This document shows, one piece after another, positions 1-6,570 of a stretch of DNA of 15,812 bases. The stretch is from Methanomicrobia archaeon LH_S13 (GTDB lineage: Archaea > Halobacteriota > Syntropharchaeia > Alkanophagales > Methanospirareceae), in contig JAGXOR010000021.1 of the NCBI GenBank assembly GCA_023659785.1, positions 1 through 15,812 of the forward strand, written 5' to 3'. The position numbers and the translations under genes are program-made. The notes under the pieces were generated by a model. The model did not search any database, was not told where the DNA came from, and saw only the letters and a program-made list of their open reading frames with translations. The stretch's first letter is position 1. Each line of letters starts with the position of its first letter.

Positions 1-1
1 T

Positions 2-763
2 ATGATAAAGGAGGTGGAGCACGAGGTTGTGGTAGAAACAACACCAACCAATGTCGAGAATGGCAAGCCAGGATTAACGCATATAACTACAGCTTTGGAG
101 TCGGACAGGCATGTAGTAACCTCGAATAAAGGTCCTCTTGCATTACAGTATAAAAAGTTGATGAAACTCGCGGCGAGTAGAGGGAAGGAACTAAGATTTG
201 AGGCAGCCGTAGGCGGTGCTATGCCGATAATTTCCTTGATAAGGGATAATCTCGCTGGTAAAGGGGTGATATCAATAAAAGGTATTTTGAATGGCACTTG
301 CAACTATATTTTAACGAGGATGGTAGAGGAAGGGTTACCATACGAGCACGTGTTAAAGGAAGCGCAGGAACGTGGAATAGCAGAGGCAGACCCTTCTAAA
401 GATGTTGAGGGAATAGATACTGCGGTGAAACTCGTGATTTTAGCTAATTCCGTTTTTGATAGGGACATGACTTATAAGGACGTAGAAGTAGCAGGCATTA
501 CAGACATAACACCCGAAGCTTTGAAACTGGCTAACGGTGCTGGTTACGTGATAAAATTAATAGGCGATGTGGACAGAGGAGAGTGCCTTAAGGTTGCACC
601 CAGGTTAGTCCCAAAAGCCAACCCGCTTAATGTTGGGGGCACGCTGAACGTTGCAACCATAAAAACCGACTTGGCTGGAGACATTACTGTTATCGGTAAA
701 GGTGCCGGACCTATCGAAGCTGCAAGTGCTATTTTATCCGATATAATTGGGATTTATACATAA
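2..763 (+). CDS. hom: Homoserine dehydrogenase, 3' part (5' end outside window)
   Basis: This enzyme reduces aspartate semialdehyde to homoserine with NAD(P)H, on the route to threonine and methionine. The visible 253 residues hold the end of the nucleotide-binding domain (VVTSNKG at residues 38-44), the family signature GILNGTCNYIL (94-104) and the substrate/catalytic helix around EADPSKDVEG followed by D139 and K143. The N-terminal GxGxxG Rossmann motif is missing because the window begins inside the gene; the reading frame is open to the first base, so the ATG at position 2 is probably an internal Met. The protein ends just after the catalytic domain, with no C-terminal ACT domain. It converges on pcn with only 7 bases between stop codons. 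The aspartate kinase of the same pathway lies about 8 kb away on the other strand. Confidence 0.93.
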   Translation: MIKEVEHEVVVETTPTNVENGKPGLTHITTALESDRHVVTSNKGPLALQYKKLMKLAASRGKELRFEAAVGGAMPIISLIRDNLAGKGVISIKGILNGTCNYILTRMVEEGLPYEHVLKEAQERGIAEADPSKDVEGIDTAVKLVILANSVFDRDMTYKDVEVAGITDITPEALKLANGAGYVIKLIGDVDRGECLKVAPRLVPKANPLNVGGTLNVATIKTDLAGDITVIGKGAGPIEAASAILSDIIGIYT

Positions 764-770
764 TCCTTGC

Positions 771-1559
771 TTATTCTGACTCTATTCTCGGTGCGAGCAA
801 ATAACCGACTTTTCCTTTGCCCTCTGCCATTTCAAATTCTATTTGTAGCGGGTAATCCTTACCGAGATTAAGCGTTATATTCTCTGCATGGCTCATGCCT
901 TTGCTCATTGCCGCGATATAGTCCAGCGTGTATAAAGAATAAAGCGTTCCTGGCGTCAGATATATCAATTGCTCCTTTCGCAACTCCAACCTCAGTTTAT
1001 CCATCTCTCCTTCGGCCTCCATAAAGAACAGTTCTTCATCTACGCCAAGCGCAATGTGGTCCCCTATCTTCTCCGCAGCGCGTATGGTTCTTCTGAACTC
1101 TTCCGTTTCGATGATTACCCGCACAGGGAACTCAAGCTCCGGAACCTTTGGCTCTTTTCGTAGCGAAGAGGGGTCAAGCAAGGAAATGGTGTAGGAAAGA
1201 CTGCCCATCCTTGTAAATAACTTTTGAGCGTGCTCATCCAGTTCCAACTCAACCTCTTCTCTTCTCCCTATCCCGAGGATTCTAAGCAATTTCACGAAAT
1301 CCATGCCTATTTCAGTCTCTACCTGGGATTCCGCCGCAGCTTCTGCTTCACCTCCAGCTTCCGCTTCCTTCGCCGCAAATCGAAACTCGTCAAAAGCATC
1401 GCTTTGCAAATCAAAGGAAATCATTGCTACGTTCGCAGGGTCAACAGCCCTCAGCTTAAAACCATCCTCCGTTATTCTTAACTTCCCTTCATCCACTACT
1501 GCTGTAATCGCCTCTATGCATTCTCTCAGCACGTTTGCATCTATCTTAGCTTCAAACAT
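771..1559 (-). CDS. pcn: DNA polymerase sliding clamp (PCNA)
   Basis: This is the ring-shaped trimeric clamp that tethers DNA polymerase, ligase, FEN1 and other PIP-box proteins to DNA. The 262-residue chain starts MFEAKIDANV and ends YLLAPRIESE, both diagnostic of archaeal PCNA, and carries the two-domain repeat. It is somewhat longer than the usual ~245-250 residues because of an Ala/Glu/Gly-rich stretch at residues 62-81, between the FDEFRF strand and the IGMDFVKLL helix, where other PCNAs have only a few residues. The start is ATG at 1557-1559. A GGAGGG element (complement of 1573-1578) lies 13 nt upstream, rather far for a Shine-Dalgarno site. The gene diverges from the Cas4-like gene and converges on hom. 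Confidence 0.95.
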   Translation of the reverse strand: MFEAKIDANVLRECIEAITAVVDEGKLRITEDGFKLRAVDPANVAMISFDLQSDAFDEFRFAAKEAEAGGEAEAAAESQVETEIGMDFVKLLRILGIGRREEVELELDEHAQKLFTRMGSLSYTISLLDPSSLRKEPKVPELEFPVRVIIETEEFRRTIRAAEKIGDHIALGVDEELFFMEAEGEMDKLRLELRKEQLIYLTPGTLYSLYTLDYIAAMSKGMSHAENITLNLGKDYPLQIEFEMAEGKGKVGYLLAPRIESE

Positions 1560-1661
1560 TTTCTTCTTTATTCCCTCCTATGTCTACCCATGTTATAGTA
1601 TCAAACAATAAGTAAAAGATAACTATATTTAAAGGTTTCGATGAAAGTTGGAAGTGATGCA

Positions 1662-2543
1662 ATGAAACACAAAAAAGAACACGCATACACTGTTAAAGTT
1701 AAAGTTTCTGACTTAACGCAATATTTAATCTGTCCCAGGCTGGTGTATTTCCGTGCAAAAGGACATGAGCAAACAGGAATAGCAAAGGGGAAAGAAAGGG
1801 GGATTATTGAATCCATTCTGCTGAAGGAGTTAGCATTCAATTTACATATAATTTACGGAGAAAGAAAGGGAGAAGGAAAAGGAAAAGGAAAAGGTGAGGA
1901 ACCTGAATCGGAGGAAGCGAGTGCGAAAATAATAATTGAAGATATCGTGGATGGTGTGGAAAAGATATATAAGGAAGAACTGAAAGACGTGGAGAAGGAT
2001 CTTTTTGAGGCGGTAAAAGAAGATTTCATTCGCAGCCAGAGTATGAATATGGAAAATGATAAATGGCTGAGGAAGATAAGGAATGAAAACGGACTGTTGG
2101 AGTTAGAGGAAGCTCATGGGTACGAGAGGGAACATACGATGGTATCGGAAAAGTTGTGCATGAGTGGCAGTGTGGACAAGCTGATAAGAACAGAGGAAGA
2201 AGTTATACCTTGTATAATAAAAACAGGTAGGTGTCCTGAGTATAATGTGTGGAAAAGCGACAGGATGCAGTTGGCAGCGTATGCAATGCTTATCGAGGAA
2301 GAGGATGAATCCGAAACAACGGTGAAAAAGGGGTTTGTGGAATACATAAGGACTGCGGAATTCAGGGAAACGCAGATAAGAAGGAGAGATAGAGCGCTTG
2401 CTTTACATATATTGAAACGAGTAAAGCGGATAAAAGGGGGTGTTTTTCCTGATAAGGGAGTGAATGCGCCTTGTGATAAATGCGTCTTCGAGGAGATGTG
2501 CGAAACAAAAAAGACGCTTCTTTCAACGTTGTTTGGTAAATAA
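1662..2543 (+). CDS. Solo Cas4-like PD-(D/E)XK-fold protein with Fe-S cysteines (DUF83/RecB-like)
   Basis: The protein (293 residues from this start) resembles Cas4/Dna2-type RecB nucleases, which trim DNA ends and hold a 4Fe-4S cluster. Visible hallmarks: an N-terminal Cys in LICPRLVYF (C24), motif II GSVD (D172), the motif III lysine in CIIKTG (K187), the QLAAY motif (Q203, Y207) and three C-terminal cysteines (C271, C274, C280). The motif III acid, expected two residues before the lysine, is Ile185, and no motif I His is evident around GKERG (residues 43-47), so nuclease activity is doubtful. A Gly-Lys run lies at residues 70-78. The ATG at 1662 is preferred because GGAAGTGAT lies 3 nt before it and a TATA-like box at 1624-1634 is too close to the in-frame ATG at 1641. 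No other cas gene or CRISPR array is nearby, so a CRISPR role is not supported. Its 3' end overlaps taw1 tail to tail. Confidence 0.75.
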   Translation: MKHKKEHAYTVKVKVSDLTQYLICPRLVYFRAKGHEQTGIAKGKERGIIESILLKELAFNLHIIYGERKGEGKGKGKGEEPESEEASAKIIIEDIVDGVEKIYKEELKDVEKDLFEAVKEDFIRSQSMNMENDKWLRKIRNENGLLELEEAHGYEREHTMVSEKLCMSGSVDKLIRTEEEVIPCIIKTGRCPEYNVWKSDRMQLAAYAMLIEEEDESETTVKKGFVEYIRTAEFRETQIRRRDRALALHILKRVKRIKGGVFPDKGVNAPCDKCVFEEMCETKKTLLSTLFGK

Positions 2544-3563
2544 CGAATGTTTTTCCAAAGAAACATTTGAAATAAGAACCACTCTGCTTATCTCCGATTC
2601 GTCCATAATCCGGTAATTATAATTTGCATTAGCCTTAGCATTGGCCTTAGCATCATAAGCAGCCGCTGCTAAACGTTCTGCAATTTCACTTGCAAACTCT
2701 TTCACCCGTGAATGCGCGGGCATAGATTCACGAGGCAATTGTTTTCTTGAATATCCAATATGCATGTACGCTTTTACTTCGATAAAATCAGGATTTGCTC
2801 TTTTTAATACTTCTGCATATCCACCGGGATTTACCATATTAAGCCCTTCTATACATGTAATTCTTATCACCGTTCTCGTTCTACCTTTCTTCCTTCTCAG
2901 TTCGTCCAGCGATTCGTTTATCCGAGGCCAGTAGTTGGCATGTGCAACTCTTTTATAAATGGCTTCATCTGGTGCATTCAGGGATAAATAAAGCTGTGAG
3001 GGGTTTATTTCCCGCAGCACATCCGGATTCGTACCATTTGTCACCACAAAAGTGGTCATATCATGCGAATGAAATTCCTGTATAAGCCCCTTTAAATAGG
3101 GATACAATGTAGGCTCGCCTATGAGCGAAATGGCAGCGTGCTTTGGAACCTCAGCCTCTGCAAAGACATCGCGGTTTACCTTTGGTGAGCCTTTAAACCC
3201 GGAAATAAGCCTTTTTTGCTCTCTTATGCACCCTTCTACTATCTCTGCAGGAGAATCCCACTCAACTGGCTGCTTCTTTAGCTCGGTATCTGTTCTTATG
3301 TTGAAAGCTTCAATAGGGCGCCAACAATGAGCACATCTCTGGTTGCAGAAAATGGAAGGTGTCATCTGAACACATCTATGCGCGGAAATGCCGTAAAATT
3401 TACCCTTATAACAATTTCCTTCCCCTCTTATTGATTTCCACAGCCATAAACACGTTTTCACTGCGCTATGCTTGTGCGTACCTACAAAATGATAGCCCTG
3501 CTTTTCTAATCTTCTCCTCGTTTCTGTTTCCTCATCGTAATTCAATGTAGCCTTCGGTTCCAT
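2523..3563 (-). CDS. taw1: 4-demethylwyosine synthase Taw1/TYW1 (radical SAM)
   Basis: It builds the tricyclic imidazopurine of wyosine at G37 of tRNA-Phe from N1-methylguanosine and pyruvate, using two Fe-S clusters. The radical-SAM motif is C73-x3-C77-x2-C80 (FCNQRCAHCWRP). The three extra cysteines of the second cluster are C38, C51 and C64, with 13-residue spacing, as expected for TYW1. LIGEPTLYP and LSLNAP are further family motifs; 346 residues is a normal archaeal length, and no flavodoxin domain is present. The start at 3563 is well supported: GGAGGTG (complement of 3571-3577) lies 7 nt upstream, inside the 3' end of the preceding aconitase-X gene, which overlaps by 32 nt. Near the C-terminus is an Ala-Lys-Ala-Asn repeat encoded by a duplicated 12-mer. 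The last 21 bases overlap the end of the Cas4-like gene. Confidence 0.93.
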   Translation of the reverse strand: MEPKATLNYDEETETRRRLEKQGYHFVGTHKHSAVKTCLWLWKSIRGEGNCYKGKFYGISAHRCVQMTPSIFCNQRCAHCWRPIEAFNIRTDTELKKQPVEWDSPAEIVEGCIREQKRLISGFKGSPKVNRDVFAEAEVPKHAAISLIGEPTLYPYLKGLIQEFHSHDMTTFVVTNGTNPDVLREINPSQLYLSLNAPDEAIYKRVAHANYWPRINESLDELRRKKGRTRTVIRITCIEGLNMVNPGGYAEVLKRANPDFIEVKAYMHIGYSRKQLPRESMPAHSRVKEFASEIAERLAAAAYDAKANAKANANYNYRIMDESEISRVVLISNVSLEKHSLFTKQR

Positions 3564-3936
3564 TCACGTACACCTCCTCTCCGTCCCATATCAGTTCGTC
3601 TTCAATTGGGTCAATCTCAAGCGAATCAACAACAGGTATCTCGGCTATAATCGCTCCTACTGCCACTATCGTATCTGCACGCCGGTTAATCATGGCACAT
3701 GGACTTTTTCCATGCTTTTTAAGCTGGTATATTACATAAGAGCCAACAGTTGAGCCTTTTCCACCAGGGAATATCAAAATGCGATTGTTTATCTCTTTTC
3801 CATAAATGGCCATGGATTTATCTACGATAATACCCGTAGTAGGGTCTACTGCACCGAGGAATGAAATTTTCTGCTTTGAAATTAACGCTTTCCCTGGAGC
3901 TACTCCTTTTGAGATGCTCCGTCCTTTTATTTTCAT
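3532..3936 (-). CDS. Aconitase X small (swivel) subunit, DUF126; probable phosphomevalonate dehydratase small subunit
   Basis: The 134-residue protein matches the swivel-domain family DUF126. Landmarks are GVAPGKAL near the N-terminus, VDPTTGII, the LIFPGGKGSTVGSYV loop bearing the conserved Ser, and INRRADTIVAVGAI. In archaea this small subunit pairs with a DUF521 large subunit to dehydrate mevalonate 5-phosphate to trans-anhydromevalonate 5-phosphate in the archaeal (modified) mevalonate pathway for lipid isoprenoids. That assignment comes from family knowledge; the large subunit is not in this window, so it must be encoded elsewhere. It is the first gene of a two-gene unit with taw1, which begins inside its last 32 bases. 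The ATG at 3936 has no clear Shine-Dalgarno, and a TATA-like stretch (complement of 3951-3963) lies just upstream, so a near-leaderless transcript is possible. Confidence 0.85.
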   Translation of the reverse strand: MKIKGRSISKGVAPGKALISKQKISFLGAVDPTTGIIVDKSMAIYGKEINNRILIFPGGKGSTVGSYVIYQLKKHGKSPCAMINRRADTIVAVGAIIAEIPVVDSLEIDPIEDELIWDGEEVYVNGTEGYIELR

Positions 3937-3984
3937 TATTTGAGAATGAAACCTTTATTAAGGAAAAAAGTCTTTCTTTTCTAC

Positions 3985-4007
3985 TAAAACTTTTCTTAAA
4001 AGTTTTA
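3985..4007. repeat. A/T-rich inverted repeat between aconitase-X and prefoldin genes
   Basis: A perfect 10-bp dyad: left arm TAAAACTTTT (3985-3994), spacer CTT, right arm AAAAGTTTTA (3998-4007). It lies in the 89-bp divergent intergenic region and overlaps the TATA-like sequence that would serve the prefoldin-ftsY transcript (TTTTAAAG, 4003-4010). Position and symmetry would suit an operator, but A/T-rich palindromes also arise by chance. Confidence 0.4.
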
Positions 4008-4025
4008 AAGGAAAGAGCGATAAAA

Positions 4026-4529
4026 ATGGAGGAAAGAGGGATGGAGAGAGAAGTGACTGAGAGAGAAAAGGAGCAGCAAGCAGAAGGGCAATCCCTGGCT
4101 TTACGATTGCGACAATATCAGGCGCAAGCTGAGAAGGCGTCGCAGGAATTGCGTTTTGTCCAGCAGGCAATAGGTGAGCATGAGAAGGCGATAGAGACGA
4201 CAAAGCAGTTGAAGCGCATGAAAGAGGGAGATGAGCTGATGGTACCAATAGGAGCTAACTCTTCGATTTACGTTACGCTAAGCGCCACTGATAAGATAAT
4301 CGTTCAATTAGGTGGCGGTGTGAGTGCAGAAAAAGACGCTGATTCTTCAATACAGTATCTTAAGGAAAAGAAGGAAGAATTGGAGAATTCACAGCGTGAA
4401 ATGACAGGTTTATTGCAAAACTTAGAGCAGGAGGCACAGAAATTACAGGCGAGATTGCAAGAGATTTCATCCCGCACTGAGACTGGTACTGGTACTGGTA
4501 CAGCTACTGGCACTTACAAAAATGTTTGA
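4026..4529 (+). CDS. pfdA: Prefoldin subunit alpha
   Basis: Prefoldin is a hexameric, jellyfish-shaped chaperone that captures unfolded chains and hands them to the thermosome. The 167-residue product has the alpha-subunit layout: an N-terminal coiled coil rich in Gln/Glu (about 10-65), a beta-hairpin region with ELMVPIGANSSIYV and IIVQLGGGVSAEKD (about 75-105), and a C-terminal coiled coil (about 110-150). A Thr-Gly tail (4482-4514), made by ACTGGT repeats, extends it beyond the usual ~140 residues. The frame is open far upstream, but earlier codons overlap the divergent gene and do not resemble prefoldin. ATG 4026 is used; ATG 4041 is a real alternative because GGAGG (4028-4032) lies 8 nt before it. 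The stop overlaps ftsY by 8 nt, a pairing common in archaea. Confidence 0.88.
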   Translation: MEERGMEREVTEREKEQQAEGQSLALRLRQYQAQAEKASQELRFVQQAIGEHEKAIETTKQLKRMKEGDELMVPIGANSSIYVTLSATDKIIVQLGGGVSAEKDADSSIQYLKEKKEELENSQREMTGLLQNLEQEAQKLQARLQEISSRTETGTGTGTATGTYKNV

Positions 4530-5484
4530 CAAACTGAGAACGAAACTTCGGAACTTCTCTGAAACCATCGAGCGCAAAGTAACAGCGAAGGGGAAGGCAG
4601 CATTAGAAGGGGAGACAATTTTAGACGATGAAGATTTGAAAAAGCCACTGGAGGAGTTGGAGACGGCGTTATTGGAGAGCGATGTTGCTTTATCCGTCGT
4701 GGAGGAGTTGATTTCTGGAGTGAGAGAAGAATTGGAGGGTAAGAGGAAGAAGTGGGGCTTGGATACCGGGGGATTAGTGAAAGAAGCATTAAGAGATGCG
4801 TTGTTAAAGGTCTTTCCCGTTAAGAGACTTGATTTTGAGGAGTTTGTGAATAACAAACAGAAGCCCGTAAATATCGTTTTTGCCGGCGTGAATGGCACTG
4901 GAAAGACAACGAGTATTGCAAAGGTAGCGAAGAAGTTACTTGGAGGTGGGCATTCGGTAGTGCTCGCATCTGCGGACACTTACAGAGCTGGTGCAACAGA
5001 ACAAATGGAGGAGCACGCATCTAATTTGGGAATAAAAGTGATAAAGCATCAATATGGTGCGGACCCCACGGCAGTTGTATATGATGCGATGAAATATGCA
5101 AAGGCGAACAGGAAAGACGTGGTCCTGGCAGATACTTCAGGAAGAATGCATACTTCCATAAATCTCATGGAGCAATTGAAGAAGATATGCCGGGTGACAA
5201 AGCCCGACCTCGTGATATTTGTGGACGAAGCAGTCGCAGGGAACGATGCAGTGGAAAGGGCGAAGAAATTCGATGAAGTCGTAGGAATAGATGCTTCTAC
5301 CCTGACAAAGATAGACATAGATGCGAAAGGAGGAACTGCTATTTCCATCGCTCATTCCACTTCAAAGCCCATTCTATTCCTTGGCACGGGTCAAGGATAT
5401 GATGATTTAGAGTCCTTCAATGAGGGATGGCTCATAGACAGATTGTTGGGTGAAAACGGAGGAGATATAAGAAATGTTTCCTGA
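4522..5484 (+). CDS. ftsY: Signal recognition particle receptor FtsY
   Basis: This is the SRP GTPase receptor, which meets SRP54 at the membrane and directs ribosomes to the Sec translocon. The 320 residues form the N domain (about 1-110, helical, charged) and G domain: P-loop GVNGTGKT (122-129), DTYRAGA (152-158), DTSGR (204-208, most relatives have DTAGR), TKID (262-265) and the closing GTGQGYDDLESF segment. There is no long acidic A domain, which is usual in archaea. Its ATG lies inside the last codons of prefoldin alpha, with no obvious Shine-Dalgarno, so translation is probably coupled. Its own 3' end overlaps the next gene by 11 nt. In many archaea srp54 follows ftsY; here an unrelated gene does. 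Confidence 0.95.
   Translation: MFDKLRTKLRNFSETIERKVTAKGKAALEGETILDDEDLKKPLEELETALLESDVALSVVEELISGVREELEGKRKKWGLDTGGLVKEALRDALLKVFPVKRLDFEEFVNNKQKPVNIVFAGVNGTGKTTSIAKVAKKLLGGGHSVVLASADTYRAGATEQMEEHASNLGIKVIKHQYGADPTAVVYDAMKYAKANRKDVVLADTSGRMHTSINLMEQLKKICRVTKPDLVIFVDEAVAGNDAVERAKKFDEVVGIDASTLTKIDIDAKGGTAISIAHSTSKPILFLGTGQGYDDLESFNEGWLIDRLLGENGGDIRNVS
5458..5466 (+). promoter_or_regulatory. Shine-Dalgarno site within ftsY for the downstream gene
   Basis: GGAGGAGAT sits in the last codons of ftsY, 7 nt before the ATG at 5474. It fixes that start and indicates coupled translation of ftsY and the 356-residue protein. Confidence 0.7.
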
Positions 5485-6544
5485 GGAATATAGAAGCACC
5501 ATTTTGAAATTAGCAGAGGCAAACGATGATATGAAGACATTGTTGGGGATATTTTATCTGTTGGAGGGTTATACGACAGAAGAAGCGCTTGTGAAAAACT
5601 TCCACGCGATGACAGGGAAAGACTGTAAGGATTTGTTAAAATTGCTTAGAAGGAAAGGGATTATAAAAATAGGCGCTTATAACGAATACCTTTGCTTGTC
5701 AGGCTATGAAAAGTTTTTCAAAGAGATTACAGCCGGATTTTCGCCTCAGCCTTGTGATTTATCGGAATACTTTGAAAAAGCGACGGAAGAAGGAAATAAA
5801 GCGGCACTAAAAATGATAGAGTTACTTTTGAAAATAGGTATACACGGCGTTGGTGAGTTCACGCAATACGATGTTATAAAAAATAATATATCCGAAATGT
5901 TTTCTCCCGCGGTCTTCCATTCATTAGAAGATGAGTTTATCAAAAAGAACCTGTGCGTGTATGGGAGGAAACAAACAAAGGAATTTCTGGACTTATACCA
6001 GAGTGAGGATAAAATAGAGGAAATGAAGGATAAGGTAAGGGAATGGGAAATGAATAAACCTGCTGAGATGCTTGTGAGAGAAACAGTTGAAAAAGAGATA
6101 GGAGAAATTGTAGATGACGCGAGGGGGAGAATGAAACGTGAAAAGCGAAAAGCAGATTTTTCTGAGATTCTTGGCATACCGGAAACTGAACAAGTAGAAG
6201 ATACGGGGGGATATTTCAGTGGCTTCACAATGGATGACTATTTCATGTTTGTTACAGGCAATGCCTTTGTAGAGCATGATTCACTTTACATAATAATTAC
6301 AGATAACATATCGAGATATGAGGCGAGAGAATGGAAAGAATTCCCAGTGGTCTTTATTACTGAGCACATACCGAGATGGGTAAGGAAAATTGAAGTTGTA
6401 TTTAAAGACGCGTATCCGAAATTATCTGAGCGGAAGATAGCAATGGTAGTACCAAACAAGGTCGCGTATTCAAATTTCAAGCAGAAGCTTCTTTATGAAC
6501 TCGTAAACCGGTTGGGGATTTCCGAGGTTTTGGAAATGAGGTAA
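5474..6544 (+). CDS. Uncharacterised protein with two winged-helix-like regions, coupled to ftsY
   Basis: I do not recognise this 356-residue soluble protein. Residues 20-80 look like a winged helix (LLGIFYLLEGYTTEEAL, then KDLLKLLRRKGII and a short wing). A second similar helical unit spans about 108-165 (LKMIELLLKIGI, later LEDEFIKKNLCVYG). Residues 170-230 are highly charged and helical, probably coiled coil (EEMKDKVREWE, MKREKRKADF). From about 245 onward comes an alpha/beta domain with strands DSLYIIITD, FPVVFITEH and KIAMVVPNK. There is no signal peptide, membrane segment, Walker A motif or metal-binding Cys cluster. The gene overlaps ftsY by 11 nt behind a strong Shine-Dalgarno and is last in the prefoldin-ftsY unit, so it is co-expressed with the protein-targeting genes. 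Function is unknown; a DNA- or RNA-binding adaptor is only a guess. Confidence 0.8.
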   Translation: MFPEEYRSTILKLAEANDDMKTLLGIFYLLEGYTTEEALVKNFHAMTGKDCKDLLKLLRRKGIIKIGAYNEYLCLSGYEKFFKEITAGFSPQPCDLSEYFEKATEEGNKAALKMIELLLKIGIHGVGEFTQYDVIKNNISEMFSPAVFHSLEDEFIKKNLCVYGRKQTKEFLDLYQSEDKIEEMKDKVREWEMNKPAEMLVRETVEKEIGEIVDDARGRMKREKRKADFSEILGIPETEQVEDTGGYFSGFTMDDYFMFVTGNAFVEHDSLYIIITDNISRYEAREWKEFPVVFITEHIPRWVRKIEVVFKDAYPKLSERKIAMVVPNKVAYSNFKQKLLYELVNRLGISEVLEMR

Positions 6545-6570
6545 GAAACCACGAGTTTATAAAAAATAGA

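Noticed and set aside
1875..1892. GGAAAA tandem repeat considered as a CRISPR-like or regulatory repeat beside a Cas4-like gene
   Set aside because: Units are 6 bp with no spacers and lie inside the coding frame; there is no array anywhere in the window.
3861..4025. N-terminal extension of prefoldin alpha in the open upstream frame
   Set aside because: It overlaps the divergent aconitase-X gene and intergenic promoter, and its Leu/Phe-rich sequence does not resemble prefoldin.
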